DNA of 64,000 bases from Phenylobacterium sp. (lineage in GTDB: Bacteria; Pseudomonadota; Alphaproteobacteria; Caulobacterales; Caulobacteraceae). Under the pieces are notes generated by a model. It was not told where the DNA came from and searched no databases. It saw only the letters and a program-made list of their open reading frames with translations. The position numbers and the translations under genes were made by a program. Every line of letters begins with the position of its first letter. The first letter of the stretch is position 1. Shown here piece by piece: positions 27,586-36,774 of this stretch. The stretch covers positions 248,001 through 312,000 of the forward strand of contig NZ_SCVD01000021.1 of NCBI RefSeq assembly GCF_004297125.1. Direction: 5' to 3'.

Positions 27586-28023
27586 GTGCTGGTCGAATTG
27601 CTGTTCGCCACCGGCATGGTGGCGCTGACGGTCGTCATCCACGGCGTCGGGCTGGCGTTGCTGGGACGGGTCACCCAGGCGGAAGAGAACGCCAAGCAGT
27701 TGGACTGGCTGTCGGCGCGCGGCGTCGGCTTCACCGTCGGCCTGGTGCTTGGGCTGTTCCTGCTCCACGGCCTGGAGATCTGGCTCTACGCGGTGCTCTA
27801 CCACCTGCTGGGCGCAGTCGGGGACGTGCGCTCCGCCGTCTACTTCTCCACCACCACCTACGCCGCCATCGGCTACGGCGACGAGGTGATGGCCCCGCGG
27901 TGGCGGCTGCTGGGCGGGATCGAGGGGATCAACGGCGTCATCCTGCTGGGCTGGTCGACGGCCTTCTTCGTCACGATCATGAGCGGACTGCGGCTGCGGC
28001 GGGGAAAGGGGTCGAAGACCTGA
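27586..28023 (+). CDS. Two-transmembrane-segment potassium channel
   Basis: 145 residues from a GTG immediately after the previous stop codon. It has an N-terminal hydrophobic helix (about 3-28), a second (about 48-72), the pore segment with the selectivity filter TTTYAAIGYGD (residues 89-99) and a C-terminal transmembrane helix (about 113-137). This is the ion-channel-2 pattern with an extra N-terminal helix. GYG marks K+ selectivity. There is no cytoplasmic regulatory domain (no RCK or cyclic-nucleotide domain), so gating is not apparent. Possibly co-transcribed with the upstream lipoprotein gene. Confidence 0.85.
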   Translation: MLVELLFATGMVALTVVIHGVGLALLGRVTQAEENAKQLDWLSARGVGFTVGLVLGLFLLHGLEIWLYAVLYHLLGAVGDVRSAVYFSTTTYAAIGYGDEVMAPRWRLLGGIEGINGVILLGWSTAFFVTIMSGLRLRRGKGSKT

Positions 28024-28129
28024 TCGCCGAGACCGGCTCATTGGCACGGCGGCCCTGCTGCTTCCGCGCTTGACCGACCCGGCGTCACGGGCGGCAAATG
28101 CCAAGAAAACACGGTACGGGAGACGCCCC

Positions 28130-29869
28130 ATGGAAAAGGCCTTCGACTTGGTCGTCCGCGGTGGGACGGTCGTGGACGGCACGGGCGCTCCGGCTTTCGA
28201 GGCGGACGTCGCCGTCAAGGACGGGCGCATCGCCGCCATCGGCCGCGTCGCCGGTTCGGGCGCGGAGGAGATCGACGCGCGCGGCCAGCTGGTGACCCCC
28301 GGCTTCGTCGACATCCACACCCACTATGACGGCCAGGCGACCTGGGACGGACGGATGCAGCCGTCGTCCTGGCACGGCGTGACTACGGTGGTCATGGGCA
28401 ACTGCGGCGTCGGCTTCGCGCCCTGCAGGCCGGAGGACCACGATCGCCTGATCCGGCTGATGGAAGGCGTGGAGGACATCCCCTTCCCGGTCCTCACCCA
28501 GGGCCTGCCCTGGAACTGGGAGAGCTATCCCGACTACCTCGACAGCCTGGCCGGCCGCCGGTTCGACGTGGACATCGGCAGCCAGCTTCCGCACGCCGCG
28601 CTCCGCGTCTTCGTGATGGGCGAGCGCGGCGCCGACCGCGAGCCGGCGACCGAGGCCGACATCCACGCCATGGCGGCCCTGGCCAAGCGGGCGATGGAGG
28701 CCGGCTCCATCGGCTTCGCCACGTCGCGGACGCTCAACCACCGCACCTCGGACGGCCAGCCGACGCCCACGCTCACCGCCGGCGAGGACGAGCTGACGGG
28801 CATCGCCATGGGCATGGCCGCCGCCGGCCGCGGGGTGCTGCAGGTGGTGTCCGACTTCCAGGACCCCGAGGAGGAGTGGGCCATGCTGCGGCGGATCGTG
28901 GAACGGTCCGGCCGGCCGCTGTCGTTCAGCTTGGTGCAGAGCCCGCGGGCCCCGCGCAGCTACCGGACGCTTCTGGACCGGCTCGCCCAGGCGAACGCAG
29001 ACGGCCTGCAGATGCGGGCCCAGGTGGCCAGCCGGCCGGTGGGCATCCTGTTCGGGCTGGAGCTGACCCTGAACCCCTTCAGCCAGAACGCGGCCTTCGG
29101 CGAGATCAAGGACCGCCCGCTGGCCGAACGCGTCGCCGCCCTGCGCGACCCGTCGTTCCGCGCGCGCCTGCTGGGCGAGGAAATCGAAGCCCAGCGCGGC
29201 TTCGCCGGCAGCCAGCCGCGCAACTGGGCCGGCATGTTCCTGATGGACGCGGAGCCCGACTACGAGCCCACCGCCGACCGGACCGTGGCCGCCATCGCCG
29301 AACGCCACGGCCGCGATCCCGCCGAGGTGGCGCTGGACCACATGCTGACCCAGGACGGCCGCGGCATGCTGTACCTGCCGTTCCTGAACTACGCGGACGG
29401 CAACCTGGACCCGGCCTACGAGATGCTGAGCCACCCGGACTGCGTCCCCGGCCTGTCGGATGGCGGGGCCCACGTGGGCATGATCTGCGACGGCAGCTTC
29501 CCGACCACCAACCTGGTCCACTGGACCCGCGACCGCACGCGCGGGCCGAGGCTCAGCCTGGAGCACATGATCAAGGCCCAGTGCCGCGACACCGCCGAGA
29601 CGGTCGGACTCCACGACCGGGGGCTGGTCCAGCCGGGCTATCGCGCCGACCTCAACGTCATCGACTACGGCCGCCTGAAGCTGAAGGCGCCGCAGGTGGT
29701 CCACGACCTGCCGGCCGGCGGGCGACGGCTGATCCAGCGCGCCGAGGGCTATACGGCCACCATCCTGGCGGGCCAGGTCACCTATCGCGACGGCGAACCC
29801 ACCGACGCCCTGCCCGGCCGCCTGCTGCGCGGGGGCCAGGCGGCCCCGGCGAAGATGGCCGCGGAATGA
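28130..29869 (+). CDS. N-acyl-D-amino-acid deacylase-family amidohydrolase
   Basis: 579 residues from the ATG at 28130, with GGGAG just upstream; the frame extends to 28070 but only with non-conserved residues. It is an amidohydrolase-superfamily D-aminoacylase homologue: an N-terminal beta domain ([19 protein letters not shown]), metal-binding [13 protein letters not shown] at 61-73, [11 protein letters not shown], and a C-terminal [16 protein letters not shown] carrying the active-site Asp. The length and the lack of a signal peptide fit the cytoplasmic D-aminoacylase/dihydroorotase-like group. It hydrolyses an N-acyl amide or cyclic amide; the actual substrate is not known. No operon partner adjoins. 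Confidence 0.85.
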   Translation: MEKAFDLVVRGGTVVDGTGAPAFEADVAVKDGRIAAIGRVAGSGAEEIDARGQLVTPGFVDIHTHYDGQATWDGRMQPSSWHGVTTVVMGNCGVGFAPCRPEDHDRLIRLMEGVEDIPFPVLTQGLPWNWESYPDYLDSLAGRRFDVDIGSQLPHAALRVFVMGERGADREPATEADIHAMAALAKRAMEAGSIGFATSRTLNHRTSDGQPTPTLTAGEDELTGIAMGMAAAGRGVLQVVSDFQDPEEEWAMLRRIVERSGRPLSFSLVQSPRAPRSYRTLLDRLAQANADGLQMRAQVASRPVGILFGLELTLNPFSQNAAFGEIKDRPLAERVAALRDPSFRARLLGEEIEAQRGFAGSQPRNWAGMFLMDAEPDYEPTADRTVAAIAERHGRDPAEVALDHMLTQDGRGMLYLPFLNYADGNLDPAYEMLSHPDCVPGLSDGGAHVGMICDGSFPTTNLVHWTRDRTRGPRLSLEHMIKAQCRDTAETVGLHDRGLVQPGYRADLNVIDYGRLKLKAPQVVHDLPAGGRRLIQRAEGYTATILAGQVTYRDGEPTDALPGRLLRGGQAAPAKMAAE

Positions 29870-29961
29870 CCCAGGGTCGGACACGTCGACGCAGGGGGGC
29901 CGCGCTTAGGGAACCCTAAGCCGGGGCCGTCCTATGCGGTCGGCTGGTCTGAGGGAACATC

Positions 29962-30426
29962 ATGTCCGCCATCTCCAGCTCCCGCACCCTGCATCGCCTG
30001 ATCTATTCCAGCCGCCAGAACATCCATGCGGCGGACCTGGACCACGAGGTGGGCAGCATCGTCCGCGTATCCATCCGCAACAATCGGGCCGCTTCGATCA
30101 CCGGCCTGTTGCTGGTCCACGCCGGCTGGTTCCTGCAGGCGCTGGAGGGACCCGCCGAGCAGGTCATGACGACCTATCGGCGGATCCTCGGGGATCCTCG
30201 GAACGCGGAAGCCAGGATCCTCGGGGCCGGCCCCGCCCAGGACCGCGAGTTCGCCGACTGGAACATGTGCGCGCGCCGCATGAGCGATGCCGACGACGCC
30301 ATCCTGGACACGCTGGAACGGCGTGAACTGTTCGCCCCCCACACCCTGTCCGCGGCTTCGGCGATGCGACTGCTGAAGTCGGTCCGCGGCGTCCAGGAGC
30401 GCACCCAGCTCAGCGCCTCGCGTTAA
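29962..30426 (+). CDS. BLUF-domain blue-light photoreceptor
   Basis: 154 residues. The BLUF flavin-binding domain fills residues 9-105: RLIYSSR with Tyr15, SIRNNRAASITGLLLV with Asn41, WFLQALEG with Gln59, and FADWNMC with Trp100 and Met102. Tyr15, Asn41, Gln59 and Trp100 keep the spacing of AppA/Slr1694, so the photocycle should be intact. About 50 residues of predicted helix follow, without any output domain, as in short BLUF proteins that signal by protein contact. The ATG at 29962 follows GAGGG. It is the only light-sensing gene in the window; the next gene, recQ, starts 57 bp after its stop. Confidence 0.9.
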   Translation: MSAISSSRTLHRLIYSSRQNIHAADLDHEVGSIVRVSIRNNRAASITGLLLVHAGWFLQALEGPAEQVMTTYRRILGDPRNAEARILGAGPAQDREFADWNMCARRMSDADDAILDTLERRELFAPHTLSAASAMRLLKSVRGVQERTQLSASR

Positions 30427-30483
30427 CGGGGAAAACCGGAACGCCGCATGGCGCCCGGCGGCGGCGCGCGGCATATAGGGCCG

Positions 30484-32340
30484 ATGAGTCCTGCTGTCGC
30501 CGAAGCCGAGATCGCGCCCCTCGACGCCGCGCGCGATATCCTGCGGCGCACCTTCGGCCACAGCGACTTCCGCGGCCTGCAGGCCGAGGTGATCGGCGAG
30601 GCCCTGGCCGGGCGCAGCGCGCTGGCCGTCCTGCCCACCGGCGGCGGCAAGAGCCTTTGCTACCAGATCCCCAGCCTGATGCGGCCGGGCCTGGGGCTGG
30701 TGGTCTCGCCCCTGATCGCCCTGATGACCGACCAGGTGGCGGCGCTGGTGCAGTCGGGCGTGGCCGCGGCACGGCTGGACTCCAACATCGAACCCGAGGC
30801 CAAGGCCGAGACCTGGCGGCGGATCGACGCCGGCGAGCTGGATATCCTCTACATCTCGCCCGAAGGGCTGATGCAGCCGTGGATGCTGGACCGGCTGTCG
30901 CGCACGCCCCTGGCCCTGATCGCCATCGACGAGGCCCACTGTGTGAGCCAGTGGGGCCACGACTTCCGGCCCGAGTACCGGATGCTGGGCCGGCTGGCCG
31001 AGCTGTTCCCGAAAGTCCCGCGCCTGGCCGTGACGGCCACCGCCGACGCCAAGACCCGCGAGGACATCCGCGCCGAGCTGCGGCTACAGGACGCCGCCGA
31101 ATATGTGGCCAGCTTCGCCCGCCCGGAGTTGATCCTGTCGGCGGAGCGCAAGCGCGGCGGGGTGGAGAAGCGGGTCGTGGACCTGGTCGCCGCGCGGCCG
31201 AACCGTTCCGGCGTGATCTACGCCGGATCGCGCGACAAGACCGAGAAACTGGCCGAGGCCCTGCGCGGCGCAGGCGTGCCGGCGGTGGCCTATCACGCGG
31301 GCCTCGACAAGCGGTTGCGCGAGACCCGGCTGGAGGAGTTCCTCGAGGCGGACCACGCGGTGATGGTGGCGACCATCGCCTTCGGCATGGGCGTGGACAA
31401 GCCGGACGTCCGCTTCGTGATCCACGCCGATCCGCCGGGCTCGATCGAGGCCTACTGGCAGGAGATCGGCCGGGCCGGGCGCGACGGCGAACCGGCCGAG
31501 GGGATCACCCTCTACGGGGCCGCCGACATGGCCTGGGCGCTGAAGCGCATCGCCGAGCGGGAGATGGACGAGGCGGTCAAGCAGGTCCAGGTGCGCAAGG
31601 TGCGCCAGCTCTACACCCTGCTGGACGGCGCCGGCTGCCGCGCGGCCACGGTGCGGCGCTACTTCGGCGAAGAGGGGGTCGAGCCTTGCGGCCAGTGCGA
31701 CCTTTGCTCGGGCGCGGTGGAGACCCAAGACGCCACTGTGCAAGCCCAGAAGGCGCTGTCGGCGGCGCACCGTCTGAACGGTCGGTTCGGGCGCGGCCGG
31801 CTGGTCGACCATCTGCTGGGCAAGACCAAGGACGTCAGCGACTGGGAGGCCGGCCTCTCCACCTGGGGCGTCGGCCAGGAGCTCACGGCCAACCAGTGGC
31901 GCGACCTGACCGAGCAGCTCCTGTTCGAGGGCTTGCTGCGCGAGGATCCCAATGACGGCCGCCCGCTGGTGGGCCTGGGGGACGCCGAGGCCGTGCGCGC
32001 GGTGTTTCGCGGCGAACGGACCGTGTCGATGCGCTCCGCGACCGCTGAACCCGAAACCGGTGGGCGCGGGACCCGCGCGCGCAAGCGCGGCGCCCGCGAC
32101 GCCACGGTCGTGCCGCCGTCCGACCAGTCGCTGTTCGAGGCGCTCAGGGCCTGGCGCGCCGCCGAGGCCAAGGCCCAGCACGTGCCGCCCTACGTCATCT
32201 TCCACGACCGCACCCTGGTGGAAATCGCCGCCGCCAAGCCCGGCTCCCGCGCCGCGCTGGCCCGCCTCAACGGCGTCGGCGAAGCCAAGCTCGCCCACTA
32301 CGGTGAGGCGGTGCTGGAGCTGGTGGGCGGATTCGCCTGA
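30484..32340 (+). CDS. recQ: ATP-dependent DNA helicase RecQ
   Basis: 618 residues from the ATG at 30484. Helicase motifs: LPTGGGKSLCYQIP (Walker A, 50-63), VSPLIALMTDQV, IDEAHCVSQWGHDFRPEY (Walker B plus the aromatic-rich loop, ~148), VTATADAKTREDI, GVIYAGSRDKTEKLA, ATIAFGMGVDKPDVRFVIH and EIGRAGRDGEP. The RecQ C-terminal zinc site is CGQCDLC near 401-407 after an upstream Cys, followed by the winged helix, and an HRDC domain occupies the last ~75 residues (SLFEALRAWRAAEAKAQHVPPYVIFHD). A charged Arg-rich linker (~residues 515-545) separates the last two. It unwinds recombination and replication intermediates. Confidence 0.95.
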   Translation: MSPAVAEAEIAPLDAARDILRRTFGHSDFRGLQAEVIGEALAGRSALAVLPTGGGKSLCYQIPSLMRPGLGLVVSPLIALMTDQVAALVQSGVAAARLDSNIEPEAKAETWRRIDAGELDILYISPEGLMQPWMLDRLSRTPLALIAIDEAHCVSQWGHDFRPEYRMLGRLAELFPKVPRLAVTATADAKTREDIRAELRLQDAAEYVASFARPELILSAERKRGGVEKRVVDLVAARPNRSGVIYAGSRDKTEKLAEALRGAGVPAVAYHAGLDKRLRETRLEEFLEADHAVMVATIAFGMGVDKPDVRFVIHADPPGSIEAYWQEIGRAGRDGEPAEGITLYGAADMAWALKRIAEREMDEAVKQVQVRKVRQLYTLLDGAGCRAATVRRYFGEEGVEPCGQCDLCSGAVETQDATVQAQKALSAAHRLNGRFGRGRLVDHLLGKTKDVSDWEAGLSTWGVGQELTANQWRDLTEQLLFEGLLREDPNDGRPLVGLGDAEAVRAVFRGERTVSMRSATAEPETGGRGTRARKRGARDATVVPPSDQSLFEALRAWRAAEAKAQHVPPYVIFHDRTLVEIAAAKPGSRAALARLNGVGEAKLAHYGEAVLELVGGFA

Positions 32341-32342
32341 TT

Positions 32343-32488
32343 CCTTCTCCCGTTGCGGGAGAAGGGGAGATAGACCCTCGTCTTTCGCCAGGACCGCCAT
32401 AGACGCGTCGGCCAAGGTTGTTCGAGCCAGATCACGAAGTCCGCCGCCGGGGAGTGGCAGTGGAGATGGGCCACTGTGGTCTATCTCC
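32343..32488. repeat. Hairpin-only family-1 repeat plus nested inverted repeats between recQ and pirin
   Basis: Directly after the recQ stop is a perfect hairpin: CCTTCTCCCG (32343-32352), loop TTG, CGGGAGAAGG (32356-32365), matching the hairpin part of the repeats at 3496 and 3630 but without the GATGAGGGGTCGC tail. It abuts an 11-bp inverted repeat, GGAGATAGACC (32366-32376) and GGTCTATCTCC (32478-32488), that encloses about 100 bp with a further small hairpin (CAGTGG...CCACTG). It lies between convergent genes and may serve as a terminator. Confidence 0.7.
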
Positions 32489-32500
32489 ACGGTTTCCCGG

Positions 32501-33199
32501 CTAAGCCGCGTCGACCAGCACCACTTCACTGTCCTCCAGAGCCGTGATGGCGAAGGCGCCGACGTCGGCGATGGCGACGCCGTCCCGGGCCAGGGCCGTG
32601 ACGCCTTCGACCTGGACCGAGCCGGTCGCCGGAACCAGATAGGCGCGGCGCTCTGCGCCGAGGGCGTATTCGACCGTTTCGCCGGCCTTCAGGGTGGCGC
32701 CCAGGACGCGCGCGTTCGTCCGGATCGGCAGGGCGCCGGCATCGCCCGGCAGGCCCGACGCCAGGCTGACGAAGCGGCCGCTGCGATCGCCCTTCGGGAA
32801 GGGCTTGGCGCCCCAGCTGGGCTGGCCGCCGGTCTCCGTCGGGAGGATCCAGATCTGGAAGATCTTCGTGGTGACGTTCTCGCGGTTGTACTCGGAATGT
32901 CGGACGCCGGAGCCGGCCGACATGACCTGCACGTCGCCGGCTTCGGTGCGACCCTTGTTGCCCAGGTTGTCCTCATGGGTGATGGCGCCCTCGCGGACGT
33001 AGGTGATGATTTCCATGTCCCGGTGGGGGTGCGGCGGGAAGCCGGTGTTCGGCTCGATCGTGTCGTCGTTCCAGACCCGCAGGGCGCCCCAGTTCATGCG
33101 CCCGGCGTCGCGGTAGTTGGCGAAGGAGAAGTGGTGCTTGGCGTCGAGCCAGCCGTGGTTTTCGCCGCCCAGGCTGTCGAAGGGACGGAGTTCGATCAT
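32501..33199 (-). CDS. Pirin-family protein (quercetinase-like cupin)
   Basis: 232 residues from the ATG at 33197-33199, with GGAGAC a few bases upstream; an open extension to 33337 overlaps the divergent LysR gene and is ignored. The iron ligands of pirin are all present: His57 and His59 in PPHPHRDMEIITYV and His101 and Glu103 in GSGVRHSEYN, matching the numbering of human pirin closely. A second cupin barrel follows (from about residue 130). Bacterial pirins include quercetin 2,3-dioxygenases and redox-sensing regulators. It is divergent from a LysR gene whose other neighbour is a seven-gene operon, so it is likely under the same regulator. Confidence 0.88.
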   Translation of the reverse strand: MIELRPFDSLGGENHGWLDAKHHFSFANYRDAGRMNWGALRVWNDDTIEPNTGFPPHPHRDMEIITYVREGAITHEDNLGNKGRTEAGDVQVMSAGSGVRHSEYNRENVTTKIFQIWILPTETGGQPSWGAKPFPKGDRSGRFVSLASGLPGDAGALPIRTNARVLGATLKAGETVEYALGAERRAYLVPATGSVQVEGVTALARDGVAIADVGAFAITALEDSEVVLVDAA

Positions 33200-33230
33200 G
33201 GGAAGTCTCCTGCGAGCCGGCGGGGCCGGG

Positions 33231-33243
33231 GTCATCTGATGAC
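33231..33243. promoter_or_regulatory. Palindrome in the pirin/LysR divergent promoter region
   Basis: GTCATC-T-GATGAC, a perfect 6-bp inverted repeat 32 bp upstream of the pirin start and 73 bp upstream of the LysR GTG. A possible operator; LysR proteins usually bind T-N11-A sites, which this is not exactly. Confidence 0.35.
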
Positions 33244-33315
33244 CCAAACCTACTGCTTGGGGACGTTCGACTTTAGCTGCATAAGATCGGACAAGATGAT
33301 CTAGGGAGTTGAACG

Positions 33316-34245
33316 GTGGCCAATCCCGGGACCCCAACCTTCGAACAGCTGCGGACCTTCCTGGCGGTGGTCGACGCCGGCAGCTTCGGCGGCGCGGCGC
33401 GGCGCCTGAACCGCGCCGTGTCGGTGATCAGCTACGGGATCACCAACCTTGAGGCGCAACTCGGCGTGGTGCTGTTCGACCGCGAGGGCTCGCGCAAGCC
33501 GCAGCTCACCGTGGCCGGACGCGCCCTTCTGGCCGAAGCTCGCACCATCGCCCTTGGGATCGACAGCCTGCGGGCCAAGGTGAAGGGGCTGCTGGACGGG
33601 CTGGAAGCCGAGGTCGATCTGGCGGTGGACGTGATGCTGCCGGCGGAGCGACTAGGGAAGATCCTGCGGGCCTTCGCGCTGGAGTATCCCACCGTGTCGC
33701 TGCGGCTGCACGTGGAAGCCCTGGGCGCGATCACCGCCCTGGTGCTCGATCGCAAGGCGGTCGTGGGGATCTCCGGCCCCTTGGCGGCGGGCGTGGAGGG
33801 GGTCGAATGCGTCAATGCGGGCTCCGTGCCCATGGCGCCGGTCGCGGCGCCCGATCATCCGCTGGGCCGCATGCCGCGGATCCCGCCCGGGGCCGGCCGC
33901 GACTACGTGCAGCTCGTGCTGAGCGACCGCTCGCGGTTCACCGAAGGTCAGGACTTCTCGGTCATGAGCCCGCGGACGTGGCGGCTGGCGGACCTCGGCG
34001 CCAAGCACGCCCTGCTGCGCGAAGGCATCGGCTGGGGAAACATGCCGTTGCCGATGATCGAACCGGACCTGGTGGCGGGGACGCTAGTCCGGCTGGCCAT
34101 GCCCGACCACGCCGGCGGCACCTATCGGTTCGCGGGCGTCTGGCGGCGGGATACGCCGCCCGGGCCGGCCGCCTCCTGGCTCCTGGATCAGTTCGTTCGC
34201 CGGGGCGCGAACGACGTGGAGGAGGCGGGCCTGACCGACATCTGA
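33316..34245 (+). CDS. LysR-family transcriptional regulator
   Basis: 309 residues from a GTG at 33316 with AGGGAG upstream. N-terminal winged helix-turn-helix: FEQLRTFLAVVDAGSFGGAARRLNRAVSVISYGITNLEAQLGVVLFDREGSRKPQLTVAGRALL (residues ~8-70), then the effector domain with VDLAVDVMLPAERLGKILRAFALEYPTVSLRLHVEALG and a typical hydrophobic core. It lies between the divergent pirin gene and the convergent end of a seven-gene operon (34249-40545); the DUF1275 stop is only 3 bp after its own stop. Likely regulator of pirin and perhaps of that operon (inference). Effector unknown. Confidence 0.88.
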   Translation: MANPGTPTFEQLRTFLAVVDAGSFGGAARRLNRAVSVISYGITNLEAQLGVVLFDREGSRKPQLTVAGRALLAEARTIALGIDSLRAKVKGLLDGLEAEVDLAVDVMLPAERLGKILRAFALEYPTVSLRLHVEALGAITALVLDRKAVVGISGPLAAGVEGVECVNAGSVPMAPVAAPDHPLGRMPRIPPGAGRDYVQLVLSDRSRFTEGQDFSVMSPRTWRLADLGAKHALLREGIGWGNMPLPMIEPDLVAGTLVRLAMPDHAGGTYRFAGVWRRDTPPGPAASWLLDQFVRRGANDVEEAGLTDI

Positions 34246-34248
34246 GCG

Positions 34249-34953
34249 TCAGGCGCGAGCCGGCGCCCTTGCGGCCGGGTGCAGCGCACAGGCCAGCGTG
34301 CCGGCCAACACCAGCAGACCCGCCAGGATCAACGGGATCACCAAGCCGGTGCGGGTGACCAGCAGCGCGCCCAGCGCCGCGCCGGCGAAGATCGCCACGA
34401 CGCCGCCCACCCGGCGCGCCCAGTTGGGGTTCGCTCCGCCGGCGAGGCTCGAGTCGGCGGCCAAGCCGGTTAGGGTCAGGGTCAGCACCGTGGTGGTGAG
34501 GTCCGGGATCTTGAGCTGGCGGATCGTGGCGTTGCGATAGCCCATGGCCAGCGCCGTCAGCGCGATGATGGCGTAGACGTTCGGCTCGGGCGTTCCCGCG
34601 GCGACGTCGAGGCCGATCGCGAAACCCGCCGAGACCCAGAGCAGCACCGCCTCGATCGAGGCCGAGGTCAGCAGCCAACGGCGCAGGCTGCCGTCCGCAT
34701 GCGCCTTGCCCATCCGTCCGGCCACCGCCGCCCCGACGAGGAACGCCGAGATCGCCACGAGATAGGGCGCGACCCGGAAGCCCGGCGCGCCGGAGGCGGC
34801 GAAGCCCAGGAACACGATGTTGCCGGTCATGTTGGCGGTGAACACCTTGCCCAGCCCCAGGACGCTGATCGCGTCCACCAGGCCGGTGGTGACCGACAGG
34901 AGGAGCAATAGCCAGGGCAGCGGCGCGGCGGATGAGGCGGGCGGCTGAGTCAT
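34249..34953 (-). CDS. DUF1275/YoaK-family membrane protein
   Basis: 234 residues with about six hydrophobic segments. The family signature is at the start: LLSVTTGLVDAISVLGLGKVFTANMTGNIVFLGFA, followed by APYLVAISAFLVGAAVAGRM and AMGYRNATIRQLKIPDLTTTVLTLTLTGLAAD. DUF1275 proteins are polytopic inner-membrane proteins of unknown function. Last gene of the operon that begins with the YcaC-like hydrolase; it starts 17 bp after the porin-like gene stop. No direct hint of substrate. Confidence 0.85.
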   Translation of the reverse strand: MTQPPASSAAPLPWLLLLLSVTTGLVDAISVLGLGKVFTANMTGNIVFLGFAASGAPGFRVAPYLVAISAFLVGAAVAGRMGKAHADGSLRRWLLTSASIEAVLLWVSAGFAIGLDVAAGTPEPNVYAIIALTALAMGYRNATIRQLKIPDLTTTVLTLTLTGLAADSSLAGGANPNWARRVGGVVAIFAGAALGALLVTRTGLVIPLILAGLLVLAGTLACALHPAARAPARA

Positions 34954-34970
34954 GGTCGCAAGTCTCCAGG

Positions 34971-36347
34971 TCAGAAGCGGAAATTGGTTTCGAGGCCGAC
35001 CATGCCGATCGTCTCGGCCGGACCGGTCTCGCGGATGAAGGCGCCGGGGTCGAAGGCCGAGATCGAGGCCGACAGGTCCAGTTCAGGCGTGGCCTGCCAA
35101 TCCAGGACGACCTCGGCCTGCTTGCCGATGAAGCGAGCCTGCGAGCCGCCGGGGCCGCGGATCAGGCCGCCCGGCACGTCGTAGATCCCGTCGGCGCGGG
35201 CGTAGCGCCAGTAGGCCATGGCGCTGAGGCCCAGGGTGACGTCGTGGCCCAGGTCCAGCGCCACGCTGGGGTTGAGGCTGACGATGTTGTAGGGCCCGAT
35301 CGGCGACAGCTCGCCGAAGTATTTTCCTTTGGGGAACAAGGCGTTGAACGTGCCGAGCTTGCCGTCGGTGGGGTCCGTCTCGCCGCTGACGACGTTGAAG
35401 CGGACAGTGACATCCGGCTTGAGCGGGGCGTCGGGAAAGCGCCGGCTGCCTTCGGATCCGACGGTCCAGGCGCGGATCTTCCTGCCGTCGAAGCGGCCGG
35501 TCTGCATCACGCCCTCGAGGTTCCAGCGCCAGTCGTCAACATGGCCGAAGCTGCGGGCGCCGAAGCTGTCGCGATGCTCGTCGCCCGTCCGGCCGCCGAA
35601 GGTCGCATCGCGATGGCGGAAGCCCAGGTAGTAGAGGTCCAGGTTTGGCAGGGTCGCATAGGCGCCCCAAAGCGCCTTGGCCGAGAAAGCCTTGTCATCG
35701 AAGGCGTCCGCGCCGGCGCGCACCGGCTCGACCCGGAAGACGCTGAGCTTCGCGGAGCCGGCGTGGAGGTCCGCGCGAACGCCGTCGAAGGCCAGGGGGA
35801 TGTTGGGTCCGTAGCGCGCGCCGACCAACCGCTCGCTGCCCAGCGGCATGAGCTGGCGTCCCGCGCGCAGGACGACGGTGGTTTCGCCGGCCGGGAGTGA
35901 GACCTCGGCAAAGCCCTGCAGCAGATCGACGCTCGTCCTGTCGATGGGGCCCGCCGCCGGCTCCACGCCCACCGCAGAAGCGATGATCGGCTGAACGAAC
36001 GCGCGGAGCTGGCCCAGGTGGAGGTCGGCGTAGGGCAGGGCGCGGACCCACAGGTAGCTGTCGTCCGGCGCCTCGGCCCCGCCCCAGCCGTTGTTGCGGA
36101 ACGCCTCGGTGCGGAGACGTACCTCCAGGCCGGTGGTCAGGTAGTTCGATGCGCGGGCCAGGGGCGCGTACTTGAGGGCCTCGGTCCAGCGGCCGGTGCG
36201 GGCGGCGGGGTCGGCGAGGCCCGACCAGTCCTCATCGAAGCGCGTCACCGTCAGGCTGGGCGGCGCACCGGGCTCCGCGTCGGCCGGCGAGGCCTGGGCG
36301 GCGCCCAGGGCAACCGCCAGTCCTGCGAGGGCGCGGCGGTCGATCAT
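34971..36347 (-). CDS. Alginate-export-family outer-membrane porin
   Basis: 458 residues; the ATG at 36345-36347 overlaps the DoxX stop by 4 bp. It starts with a short signal peptide (MIDRRALAGLAVALGAAQASPADA) and continues as an alternating-strand beta-barrel with the alginate-export domain pattern: YLWVRALPYADLHLG, VVLRAGRQLMPLGSERLVGARYGPNIPLAFDGVRADLH, FFPKGKYFGE-like GKYFGELSPIGPYNIVSLNP and the terminal strand GLETNFRF ending in Phe. Family members form anion-selective outer-membrane pores; here there is no alginate synthesis gene, so it more likely takes up or exports a small substrate of the operon's hydrolases (inference). Confidence 0.85.
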   Translation of the reverse strand: MIDRRALAGLAVALGAAQASPADAEPGAPPSLTVTRFDEDWSGLADPAARTGRWTEALKYAPLARASNYLTTGLEVRLRTEAFRNNGWGGAEAPDDSYLWVRALPYADLHLGQLRAFVQPIIASAVGVEPAAGPIDRTSVDLLQGFAEVSLPAGETTVVLRAGRQLMPLGSERLVGARYGPNIPLAFDGVRADLHAGSAKLSVFRVEPVRAGADAFDDKAFSAKALWGAYATLPNLDLYYLGFRHRDATFGGRTGDEHRDSFGARSFGHVDDWRWNLEGVMQTGRFDGRKIRAWTVGSEGSRRFPDAPLKPDVTVRFNVVSGETDPTDGKLGTFNALFPKGKYFGELSPIGPYNIVSLNPSVALDLGHDVTLGLSAMAYWRYARADGIYDVPGGLIRGPGGSQARFIGKQAEVVLDWQATPELDLSASISAFDPGAFIRETGPAETIGMVGLETNFRF

Positions 36348-36772
36348 CGGACCGGCCGTGGCTCGCGATGCGCCAGGATCGCCACCAGGACGAAACCTCC
36401 GATCAGGCCCAGGTGTTCGAAGAAGGCGTTGGTGGCCATGAACCGATCGTGGCCGTCCGGCATCGTCCAGAAGGCGTTGGCGGTGATCGCCGCCAGGCCG
36501 GTGAACACGCCCAGCATGCCCGCGCCCAGCCAGACCCAGCGACGGGTCATCACCAAGACGCTACCCACCAGTTCGACCGCGATGGTGAGGGCCGCGAACA
36601 GCGCCGGCGGATGCAGGCCGAAGTGGATCTGCTCGGCGACCGCGCCGGGGAAATCGAGGGCCTTCACCATACCGCCCAGGACATAGGCGCTGACCAGGGC
36701 CAGCTTCGCGAGGAAGAGTGAGGGCCGCGCCTCCAGGATGCGGGCGACGACGGCAGGCGGGGTTCGAGCCAC
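36344..36772 (-). CDS. DoxX-family membrane protein
   Basis: 142 residues from a GTG at 36770-36772, 2 bp after the amidohydrolase stop; a TTG six bases upstream that overlaps that stop (TTGA) is an alternative. Four hydrophobic segments: LFLAKLALVSAYVLGGMVKALDF, PALFAALTIAVELVGSVLVM, WVWLGAGMLGVFTGLAAITANAFW and GLIGGFVLVAILAH, with the DoxX features GGxxKALDFPG and FFEHLGLIGGF. DoxX proteins are small quinone-linked or redox membrane proteins of mostly unknown role. It is the fifth gene of the operon. Confidence 0.82.
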   Translation of the reverse strand: MARTPPAVVARILEARPSLFLAKLALVSAYVLGGMVKALDFPGAVAEQIHFGLHPPALFAALTIAVELVGSVLVMTRRWVWLGAGMLGVFTGLAAITANAFWTMPDGHDRFMATNAFFEHLGLIGGFVLVAILAHREPRPVR

Positions 36773-36774
36773 GG

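Noticed and set aside
28085..29884. 599-residue minus-strand frame opposite the D-aminoacylase-like gene
   Set aside because: Antisense shadow; the plus-strand product has an intact amidohydrolase metal site.
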